A stretch of DNA of 6,358 bases from Aquitalea sp. (GTDB taxonomy: Bacteria; Pseudomonadota; Gammaproteobacteria; Burkholderiales; Chromobacteriaceae). The notes below the pieces were generated by a model. It was not told the DNA's origin. It did no database searches and saw only the letters and a program-made list of their open reading frames with translations. This document shows, one piece after another, positions 1-5,977 of the stretch. Each line of letters opens with the position of its first letter. Position 1 is the stretch's first letter. Location: the NCBI GenBank assembly GCA_019232735.1, contig JAFANL010000275.1:1-6358 (forward strand), in the 5' to 3' direction. The translations under genes and the position numbers were made by a program.

Positions 1-8
1 ATCATGGT

Positions 9-20
9 TTTATCGATAAA
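9..20. promoter_or_regulatory. Perfect 12-bp AT-rich palindrome
   Basis: TTTATCGATAAA reads the same on both strands. It sits at the left edge in the AT-rich stretch, so what it would control may lie outside the window. A dimeric regulator site is possible, but no known consensus is matched. Confidence 0.2.
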
Positions 21-298
21 TATTGTTCATGCACAAGAAAAAGGAAAGTCACGATGAAAACAATTGTGATCTGCTGCTGAAATGCACTGTTTTAGATGAC
101 GATGAGCTGGCTCGCTGCCCATGCGCCAGCGCAAGGATTACCCCTCTGGCATGGCATACACCACATCAACAGACCTCATCTCTCCAGACCGACCATCTAG
201 ACCAAGCCTGCAAGATAGCCTGCAACCTAGAGATCTCCCCTCTTCCTCCATCGCCCTTCCCTGAGCATTTTCTGCACAAGAAAAGGCAGGAAACAGGC

Positions 299-310
299 TG
301 GAAATTTCCA
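299..310. promoter_or_regulatory. Perfect 12-bp palindrome upstream of luxR-type gene
   Basis: TGGAAATTTCCA is self-complementary over all 12 bases and lies about 220 bp before the regulator start codon, in the most AT-rich part of the upstream region. It could be an operator for a dimeric transcription factor. No family is identified, and chance cannot be excluded. Confidence 0.22.
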
Positions 311-528
311 TGACATCTTATCTGGCATAAAGAAATTACTTATTCGGCATGGCGATTTCTCTACTTGGCGGCTTGCCTACTGGTTTCCGCTACGGGCTGC
401 TTAATACACTCAAGACCACCAGCAATTTATGAGATCAGGGAGCGCACTGACCGCGACTTCATGATGGACGCTGGAACATTGCAAACAGACCACCGTTCTG
501 GCCACCCGACAATGAAGGTCAAGTCATC

Positions 529-1320
529 ATGCATAGCAAGCTGCCATTCGCCCAGCCACTACCCATCAATCTGACGCCATCCGGTCAGAAGACACTGCTG
601 GACTGGATACACACCGTAGGTCAGATCGAAACCGAGAGCGAATTCAAGCTCTATCTGGATCACCTGCAATCGCAACTGCCAACCAAACATATGGTGGTCA
701 CCCTGGGACGGGTAAACCAACACCAGCAGCTGCAACGCGTGGAGAAGGTGGTCAATGTCAGCTTTCCCCAGGAGTGGGTGGAGCACTACATGAGCCACAA
801 TTACATCAGCTGCGATCCGGTACTGCGCTCGGTCATGGGACAGGGGCCCATTCACTGGGCAGACAAGTTCTCCCGCGCCAAGGGGCAGCAGGAAAAACAG
901 TTCATCCAGGAGCTTAGTTCAATCGGCATGGGCAATGGCATCAGCTTCAGCGCCTTGTCCGAGCGCCAGAATCTCGTCTGTGTCATGTCCGTCAGCGGCA
1001 CCGAAATCGGCAAGGACAGCCAGTTGACCGACATGCTCAGCAGCCTGCTGCTGCACTTGCGCCAGGCGGCAGGCCGGGTGGCCAACCTGCCACCCGCCGC
1101 CCCCAGCACCATGCCCTTGTCACAGCGGGAGTTCGACATCTTCCACTGGATGAGCCACGGCAAGACCAACTGGGAAATCGCCACCATCCTTGGCATCAGC
1201 GAACGGACGGTCAAATTCCATGTTGCCAACATCATCCGCAAGCTGAACGCCAACAACCGCACGCACGCCATCGTCATTGGTCTGCAATTGGGTCTGACTA
1301 CGGTGGCCGGGACAATGTAA
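529..1320 (+). CDS. cviR: LuxR-family quorum-sensing regulator, CviR-like
   Basis: This is a cytoplasmic transcription factor of 263 aa that should bind an N-acyl-homoserine lactone and then control promoters. The N-terminal autoinducer-binding domain (about residues 20-180) has the family pocket residues W83, Y87, D96, P97, W110 and G137. The C-terminal GerE helix-turn-helix (about 195-255) has E201, G211 and the recognition region EIATILGISERTVKFH. The whole chain, including short stretches such as HWMSHGKTNWEIA and RKLNANNRTHAI, matches Chromobacterium violaceum CviR from memory. CviR has nearly the same length and starts one residue longer, which supports the ATG at 529; a weak AAGG lies 10 nt upstream. 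The position of CviR Tyr80 is Phe79 here. No luxI-type gene lies in the window, so it is a solo or its synthase is outside. It may or may not regulate the operon that follows. Confidence 0.95.
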   Translation: MHSKLPFAQPLPINLTPSGQKTLLDWIHTVGQIETESEFKLYLDHLQSQLPTKHMVVTLGRVNQHQQLQRVEKVVNVSFPQEWVEHYMSHNYISCDPVLRSVMGQGPIHWADKFSRAKGQQEKQFIQELSSIGMGNGISFSALSERQNLVCVMSVSGTEIGKDSQLTDMLSSLLLHLRQAAGRVANLPPAAPSTMPLSQREFDIFHWMSHGKTNWEIATILGISERTVKFHVANIIRKLNANNRTHAIVIGLQLGLTTVAGTM

Positions 1321-1629
1321 TGCCATGGCAAGACCGCAGAGTCTGTTATTACAGCCAGTAACTGCTACCACACCTTATCGCTACAATCCCGATTCCATTT
1401 GCAGCTTGTTTGGCGCAACGTACAGCCAGCTGCAAAAGGAGTTTCAATCTGCAAGTCTCTTCTTGATTGACCCATGCACTCACCTGAAATATTTGGCCCC
1501 GTTCTGACGGGGCCACTTTTTTGGCTGTGCCAAGCCTCAATTCACTGCCGCTTCCATGACAAGACCCTGTCGCAAGGCAGGCTGATTTGTTACAGTCCCA
1601 GCTCTTGCTGATTCCTATGCCTACCGGCC
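1321..1629. other. Intergenic region between regulator and operon
   Basis: This 309-bp gap contains the terminator at 1495-1522. Between the stop codon of the regulator and the terminator are about 174 nt without a convincing gene; a 60-codon open frame from 1325 ends inside the terminator and has no recognisable features. The remaining 107 bp (1523-1629) must hold the promoter of the operon, but I see no strong -35/-10 pair. Two CTG-N8-CAG motifs (1567-1580 and 1582-1595) lie there, but they are shorter than a lux box. Confidence 0.6.
1495..1522 (+). terminator. Rho-independent terminator
   Basis: A perfect 7-bp GC-only stem, GGCCCCG (1495-1501) and CGGGGCC (1508-1514), closes a 6-nt loop and is followed by AC and then six T residues (1517-1522). 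The T-tract is on the plus-strand side only, so it ends transcripts coming from the luxR-type gene and isolates that gene from the operon at 1630. Confidence 0.9.
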
Positions 1630-2985
1630 ATGAACGCCTTCACCAGTTGCAACCCTGCCACCGCAGAAGTGGTGTATACCCGCCCGGGCTGGAGCCAGGC
1701 CCAGCTTGACCGCGCCCTCGAACAACTGAAAACAGCCCAAGTCCGCTGGGCAGCCCTGAGCGTGCGGGAACGCGCAGACCGCCTGCTGCAACTGGCCGTG
1801 CAACTGGAGACCCACCGCGAGCAATTGGCCGCGCTGGTGACGCTGGAAGTCGGCAAACGGACAGCAGAGTGTCTGGCTGAAATCGATAAATCAGCCCAGT
1901 TGATTCGCTACTATGCCGAACTGGCACCGGCATTGCTTGCTCCGCAGTCCATTCCCACCCAGGCCAGCCAAAGTGGCGTGGCCTTTGAACCGCTGGGCTG
2001 TGTACTGGCGGTCATGCCGTGGAACTATCCCATCTGGCAGGTATTACGCTTTGCCGTGCCGGCGCTGATGGCTGGCAATACCTGTCTGGTCAAGCCAGCC
2101 CCATCGGTGCCGCAGTGCACTCAGTTGCTGCTGGAGTTGGTGCATGCAGCCGGGCTGGACTGTCTGGACATCGCCTGGATTGACCATGAACTGGTCGAGG
2201 AAACCATTCGCCGCTGTGATGCCGTCGCCTTTACCGGCTCGACCCACACCGGCCGTGTCATTGCCAGCCTGGCAGGCAAGCATCTGAAAAAGACGGTGCT
2301 GGAGCTGGGTGGCAGCAATCCTTTCATCGTGCTGGCCGATGCGGATGTGGCCGCGGCAGCTCAGGATGCCGTCAACTCGCGCTTCCGCGATGCCGGACAA
2401 AGCTGTAATGCCGCCAAGCGCATGATTGTGGTACCGGAGATTGCCGATGCCTTTGTCACCGCCTTTGTCGCCGCAGCCCGCGAACTGCACCCTGGCGATC
2501 CGCGCAATCCGGCAACCACCCTGTCTCCGCTGACGCGGGCAGATCTGCGCGAGGCCCTGCATGCCCAGGTGCTGGATGCCTGTCATCAAGGCGCCAGCCT
2601 GCTGCTGGGGGGACAATTACCCCCCACGCCGGGCTTTTTCTATCCGGCCACGGTGCTGGACCATGTCCACCCCGGTTGCCGCGTGTACCATGAAGAGGTG
2701 TTCGGCCCGGTGGCCAGCATCCTGCGGGCACAAGACGAAGCGGATGCCATCCGGCTGGCCAACGATACGCCCTTCGGCCTGGGTGCTTCCATCTACACCG
2801 CCGACACCACGCATGGCTGGGAACTGGCACGCCAACTGGAAGTGGGCAGCGTCTTCATCAACCGACATACCAGTTCGGACTTGCGCCTGCCCTTTGGTGG
2901 CGTCAAGGCCTCCGGCTATGGCCGCGAATTGTCAGAATTCGGCCTGTATGAATTCGTCAACGTGAAAACCTATTGGCAGAAGTAG
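1630..2985 (+). CDS. Aldehyde dehydrogenase, YneI/Sad (succinate-semialdehyde dehydrogenase) type
   Basis: A soluble NAD(P)-dependent dehydrogenase of 451 aa that oxidises an aldehyde to the acid. All family landmarks are present: PWNYP with N132 (oxyanion hole), K155 in LVKP, the cofactor loop FTGSTHTG (201-208), general base E225 in LELGGSNP, catalytic cysteine C259 in GQSCNAAKR, and EEVFGP with E356 and F358. Order, length and motifs such as FGGVK and GRELSEFGL match E. coli Sad (YneI), which uses succinate semialdehyde. That substrate is the best guess but is not proven. The 462-aa E. coli protein is only slightly longer, so this one is complete. The ATG at 1630 places the usual NPAT motif at residues 8-11; no clear Shine-Dalgarno precedes it. 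It is the first gene of the apparent operon, with 59 bp before the next start. Confidence 0.95.
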   Translation: MNAFTSCNPATAEVVYTRPGWSQAQLDRALEQLKTAQVRWAALSVRERADRLLQLAVQLETHREQLAALVTLEVGKRTAECLAEIDKSAQLIRYYAELAPALLAPQSIPTQASQSGVAFEPLGCVLAVMPWNYPIWQVLRFAVPALMAGNTCLVKPAPSVPQCTQLLLELVHAAGLDCLDIAWIDHELVEETIRRCDAVAFTGSTHTGRVIASLAGKHLKKTVLELGGSNPFIVLADADVAAAAQDAVNSRFRDAGQSCNAAKRMIVVPEIADAFVTAFVAAARELHPGDPRNPATTLSPLTRADLREALHAQVLDACHQGASLLLGGQLPPTPGFFYPATVLDHVHPGCRVYHEEVFGPVASILRAQDEADAIRLANDTPFGLGASIYTADTTHGWELARQLEVGSVFINRHTSSDLRLPFGGVKASGYGRELSEFGLYEFVNVKTYWQK

Positions 2986-3044
2986 CCTCCGGCCACGTAC
3001 ACCATACCGACCCCGGCTTTGTTCACCTCCGCACACACCTTGTC

Positions 3045-3260
3045 ATGAAGTCACCCCTCTCCCGCACAGGCTGGCTGGCCATACTGCTTCTGGCCTGCTG
3101 CCTGGGCTATTTTGGCTTGATCGCCAGTGCCCCTGGCCTGTTGGCAGGCACACTGGCCGGCTGGCCCCGCAGCATCCTGCTCGCCTTGCTGCTGTTCGGG
3201 CTGTTCTTTGCCATTACCCTGCTCCACATCCGGATGCAAGACCGAAAGCCGCAGGCATGA
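3045..3260 (+). CDS. Small two-helix membrane protein, DUF485-like (YjcH-type) symporter partner
   Basis: A 71-aa inner-membrane protein with two hydrophobic segments (about residues 9-30 and 42-62) joined by a short loop and ending in a charged tail (RMQDRKPQA). DUF485 proteins such as YjcH are normally encoded immediately before ActP-type symporters. This gene does exactly that, overlapping the symporter start by ATGA (3257-3260). The core, with GLIASAPG resembling the LLIAFAPG of YjcH, supports the family, but the usual charged N-terminal helix of about 25 residues and the longer C-terminus are missing. I chose the ATG at 3045. A TTG at 2973 in the same frame would overlap the dehydrogenase and add 24 residues unlike the family. 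Neither start has a good ribosome site. The family call rests mostly on position and topology. Confidence 0.75.
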   Translation: MKSPLSRTGWLAILLLACCLGYFGLIASAPGLLAGTLAGWPRSILLALLLFGLFFAITLLHIRMQDRKPQA

Positions 3261-4822
3261 GCGCCGCCGGCATGTTCTTTGTGCTGTTTGTCGCCACCAG
3301 CCTGTTACTGACCTGGCTGGCAGCCAGGCGTACCCGTTCGGCACAGGACTTCTACACGGCGGGTGGCAATCTGCCAGCCTGGCAGAACGGCCTGGCACTG
3401 GCAGGAGATTATTTGTCGGCAGCCGCCTTTCTCGGCGCCATCGGCATGTATCTCGGCCAGGGTTATGACTCGCTGGTCTATGCCGTCGGCACGCTGGCCG
3501 GCTGGCCGCTGCTGATGCTGTTACTGGCGGACAAGCTGCGGGCTCTGGGCCGTTACAGCGTGGCTGAAGTCCTGAACGCCCGCTTTGATGACCGCCGGGT
3601 ACGGCTGATGGGCATCATCAGCTCCCTCACCGTCACCGTGTGCTACCTGATTGTGCAATTGGTCGGTGCCGGCAAATTGCTGCAACTACTGTTTGGCCTG
3701 CCCTATCTGGCATCCGTCACACTGGTCATCGTCCTGATGGTGCTGCAGGTGGGGCTGGGCGGCATGCTGGCAACCAGCTGGGTACAGATGGTCAAGGCCG
3801 TGCTGATGCTGCTCTGTGCGCTACTGCTGAGCGCCGGCGTGCTGGCACGTTTTGATTTCAGCCCGCGCTTGTTGTTTGCCGCGGTGGATCAGCTCAGCCA
3901 TGGACAGGCCCTGCTACCCGGCAAGGCGCTGTCCGACCCGGTGGATGCCCTGTCGCTGGGGCTGGGACTGAGTCTGGGCTTGCTGGGACTGCCCCACATC
4001 CTGATGCGTTTTTTCACCGTGGCCGATGCGCGCAGCGCTCGCCACTCGGCAGGCTGGGCCACCGCGCTGGTGGGACTGTTTTTCCTGCTCAACATCGTCA
4101 TCGGCTATGGTGCCGTGGTACTGGTCGGCCCGGAGGGGCGCTTTCATGATGCCGCGGGGAAACTAGCAGGCGGTGGCAATATGGCGGCATTGCACTTGGC
4201 GAATCTGCTCGGTGGTGCCGGCTTGCAGGCATTGGTGGCCGGGGTGGCTTTTGCCACCATTCTGGCGGTGGTGGCCGGCCTGGCCATGGCTGGTGCCAGT
4301 GCCATCAGCCACGATCTGTACGCGCTGTGGCTGTGCCATGGCCGGGCAGACCCACGCCGCGAATGGCAGTTGTCGCGACTGGCCACCCTGCTGCTGGGCC
4401 TGGCGGCCATTTTGCTATCCACGCTGTTCCAGAACCTGAACATTGCCTTTCTGGTCGGGCTGGCCTTTGCCATTGCCGCTTCCAGCAATTTCCCGGTCCT
4501 GCTACTGGCATTGCACTGGCCACGCCTGCGTGTGCGCGGTGCACTGGCGGCCGGCTATGGCGGCATGCTGGCCGCCCTGCTGTTGATCCTGACCGGGCCC
4601 ACGGTATGGGTGGGCATGTTGGGACATCCCGCAGCCCTGTTTCCCTATGCCAATCCGGCCTTGTTCTCTGTACCGCTGGCCTTTGCTGCGGCCTGGCTGG
4701 GCTCGCGCACGGATGGCGGGGCAAGCCCGTTGACGCCTCGGCCACAGACGCAGACACTGCAACAGACCAAGACATCCGTACCACGCGCCTCATCAACATC
4801 ACAACAAGACCCTACGACATGA
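3257..4822 (+). CDS. actP: Sodium:solute symporter, ActP-like acetate/monocarboxylate permease
   Basis: A 521-aa inner-membrane transporter of the SSS family that imports a small organic acid with cations. It aligns along its length with E. coli ActP (549 aa). The matches include DFYTAGG (31-37), QNGLALAGDYLSAAAFLG (43-60), LVGAGKLLQLLFGL (135-148), GGMLATSWVQMVKAV (168-182), SLGLGLSLGLLGLPHILMRFF (233-253), AFATILAVVAGL (331-342), GASAISHDLYA (346-356) and VGLAFAIAASSNFP (400-413). About 13 hydrophobic segments are visible, as in ActP. The last 32 residues form a Thr/Gln/Ser-rich tail that I do not recognise. No acetyl-CoA synthetase gene is nearby, unlike the E. coli acs-yjcH-actP operon, so another carboxylate such as a hydroxy acid may be the substrate. 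It overlaps the genes on both sides by ATGA, which suggests translational coupling. Confidence 0.93.
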   Translation: MSAAGMFFVLFVATSLLLTWLAARRTRSAQDFYTAGGNLPAWQNGLALAGDYLSAAAFLGAIGMYLGQGYDSLVYAVGTLAGWPLLMLLLADKLRALGRYSVAEVLNARFDDRRVRLMGIISSLTVTVCYLIVQLVGAGKLLQLLFGLPYLASVTLVIVLMVLQVGLGGMLATSWVQMVKAVLMLLCALLLSAGVLARFDFSPRLLFAAVDQLSHGQALLPGKALSDPVDALSLGLGLSLGLLGLPHILMRFFTVADARSARHSAGWATALVGLFFLLNIVIGYGAVVLVGPEGRFHDAAGKLAGGGNMAALHLANLLGGAGLQALVAGVAFATILAVVAGLAMAGASAISHDLYALWLCHGRADPRREWQLSRLATLLLGLAAILLSTLFQNLNIAFLVGLAFAIAASSNFPVLLLALHWPRLRVRGALAAGYGGMLAALLLILTGPTVWVGMLGHPAALFPYANPALFSVPLAFAAAWLGSRTDGGASPLTPRPQTQTLQQTKTSVPRASSTSQQDPTT

Positions 4823-5442
4823 CCACTCTCACCCTGTACGGCAACTGTTTTTCCGGACATAGCTACAAAGTGCGCCTGGCACTGATGCTGGCCGATGTAT
4901 CCCATGATTATGTCCATGTCGATCTGGCCCTGCCGCGTGCAGAGCGCGCCGAAGACTTCCGTGCGGTCAGCCGTTTTGGTGAAGTGCCCGTGCTGGTGGC
5001 GGACGGTACTGCCATGTGCCAATCCAATGCCATCCTGCAATGGCTGGCCGACAATTATGGCCGGCTGGATGGCGCCCCCGGCGAACGCCAGCTGGTGCGC
5101 GAATGGCTATGCTGGGAAAGTAACCGCATCGGTTTCTCGCTGCCCAATCTGCGCCTGGCACGCAAGTTCTTCCCGGTGGCGGCAGATGTCGCGCACTGGC
5201 TGGAACAACGGGTTCGCGATGATCTGGCCGTACTGGACCAGACCCTGAGTGCGCACAGCTACCTGATCGGCAACACACCGACCATCGCCGACCTGTCGGC
5301 CAGTGCCTACCTGTGGTGGCTGGACGATGCCGGACTGGACATTGCCCACTGGCCGCATATTGCCGCCTGGCTGGAACGCATCAGCCAGCTGCCGGGCTGG
5401 CAGCATCCGGATGAACTGATGGCGGCGGAAATCCCCGACTGA
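4819..5442 (+). CDS. Glutathione S-transferase family protein
   Basis: A 207-aa cytosolic protein with the two-domain GST layout. The N-terminal thioredoxin-like domain (about 1-80) contains LYGNCFSGHSYKVRLAL (6-22), with C10 and S12 near the usual active-site position. GEVPVLV (54-60) carries the cis-proline P57, and QSNAILQWLA (68-77) binds the glutathione gamma-glutamyl group in relatives, although the more common Glu before Ser69 is Gln here. The helical C-terminal domain (about 88-200) has the conserved folding motif LIGNTPTIADLS (149-160) with D158. The start overlaps the symporter stop by 4 bp. In this operon it could detoxify or isomerise an intermediate or use a glutathione conjugate; the sequence does not tell which. 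A longer open frame extending upstream inside the symporter gene is a shadow. High confidence in family, low in substrate. Confidence 0.93.
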   Translation: MTTLTLYGNCFSGHSYKVRLALMLADVSHDYVHVDLALPRAERAEDFRAVSRFGEVPVLVADGTAMCQSNAILQWLADNYGRLDGAPGERQLVREWLCWESNRIGFSLPNLRLARKFFPVAADVAHWLEQRVRDDLAVLDQTLSAHSYLIGNTPTIADLSASAYLWWLDDAGLDIAHWPHIAAWLERISQLPGWQHPDELMAAEIPD

Positions 5443-5452
5443 TTCTTCCAGC

Positions 5453-5458
5453 AAGGAG
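5453..5458 (+). promoter_or_regulatory. Strong Shine-Dalgarno of the cupin gene
   Basis: AAGGAG lies 5 nt before the ATG at 5464. It is the best ribosome site in the window and fixes the cupin start. The neighbouring operon genes lack a comparable site and seem to depend on overlap. Confidence 0.85.
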
Positions 5459-5463
5459 CCAAA

Positions 5464-5976
5464 ATGAAACGCCCTTCCTGCATCAAGCACTGGAGTGAGT
5501 TGCAAGAACCAGATAATGCCAGCTATCCCGACAGCTCTGAACTGTTGTCCATAGGCTCACCCTTGGGGCGTTTTTTTGGCTTGCAACACATTGGTATCCA
5601 TCATGAACTGCTTCCCCCCGGTCGACGTACATCTTGGCCACATGCAGAAAAAACCGAAGATGAATTCGTGTATGTACTGGAAGGCGAGCCCGATGTATGG
5701 CTGGATGGGGTACTACATCGCGTGCATCCTGGAGAATCAATTGGCTTTCCCGCCGGAAGCGGCTTGACCCACTGTTTTATCAACAACACCGAGCACAATG
5801 TAAGACTGCTTTGCATTGGGGATCACAACCGCGACGACAACCAGTTGCACTATCCACTACATCCGGAACGCAATGCAGCCATTGGCCCACGCCATTGGAA
5901 TGACTGGCCTGGTCAGTTACAGGGTGGACATGATGCTCTACCCGACGCCCTACGAAATAAACAGGAACAAGGCTGA
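5464..5976 (+). CDS. Single-domain cupin protein
   Basis: A 170-aa soluble protein with one cupin beta-barrel. Cupin motif 1 runs about 53-74 (PHAEKTEDEFVYVLEG) with H60 and E67 as likely metal ligands. Motif 2, GESIGFPAGSGLTHCFINN (90-108), has P96, G98 and the third ligand H103. The residue usually forming the first His of the HxH pair is W58, as in related cupins that keep a His/Glu/His set. Such proteins may be enzymes, small-molecule binders or stability factors; no substrate can be named. It has its own strong ribosome site, starts 21 bp after the GST and ends 1 bp before the next gene. Hand counts of sample lines give about 47-55 % GC, clearly below the GST (about 67 % in a sample line), with many AT-ending codons, which suggests a different history from its neighbours. 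Confidence 0.9.
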   Translation: MKRPSCIKHWSELQEPDNASYPDSSELLSIGSPLGRFFGLQHIGIHHELLPPGRRTSWPHAEKTEDEFVYVLEGEPDVWLDGVLHRVHPGESIGFPAGSGLTHCFINNTEHNVRLLCIGDHNRDDNQLHYPLHPERNAAIGPRHWNDWPGQLQGGHDALPDALRNKQEQG

Positions 5977-5977
5977 C

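Larger units (their letters stand above)
1..528. other. Intergenic / upstream region of the luxR-type gene
   Basis: No convincing coding sequence is present on either strand. The open frames here have no recognisable domain, and their composition looks non-coding. The region is clearly more AT-rich than the rest: the line 301-360 is about 35 % GC by hand count, against 60-67 % in the operon. It contains two perfect 12-bp palindromes (9-20 and 299-310), a 12-nt direct repeat (30-41 and 273-284) and an imperfect CTG...CAG dyad at 114-130. I could not pick a convincing sigma-70 promoter; several weak -10-like A/T hexamers exist between 300 and 420 but lack a good -35 at correct spacing. It probably holds the promoter and operators of the downstream regulator gene. 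Confidence 0.6.

Noticed and set aside
54..80. Tiny frame MKTIVICC preceded by GGAAAG 7 nt upstream, possible leader peptide or gene remnant
   Set aside because: The start signal is good but there are only eight codons, with no attenuator hairpin or gene that it would lead. Not enough support to call it.
23..313. Open frame of 96 codons in the left gene-free region
   Set aside because: The amino acid composition looks random (many Cys, His, Pro), there is no domain, and the ATG lacks a good ribosome site. Judged non-coding.
365..574. Open frame of 69 codons overlapping the start of the regulator, possible luxI remnant
   Set aside because: I find no LuxI-like motifs, it overlaps the firmly placed CviR-like start, and its composition is not gene-like.
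1325..1507. Open frame of 60 codons after the regulator
   Set aside because: It ends inside the terminator stem and has no recognisable domain. Likely chance.
1567..1595. Two adjacent CTG-N8-CAG motifs before the dehydrogenase gene as CviR operators
   Set aside because: They are 14 nt from CTG to CAG, two short of the lux-box-like spacing, and the inner bases do not match the arms. Not supported as a link between regulator and operon.
2044..2616. 190-codon minus-strand frame
   Set aside because: It lies wholly opposite the aldehyde dehydrogenase, whose catalytic motifs are unmistakable; the opposite frame is a by-product of GC-rich codon use.
4327..5442. 371-codon frame that contains the GST in its second half
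   Set aside because: The part before 4819 is the shadow frame of the symporter gene; the GST family start (LTLYG) fits the ATG at 4819.
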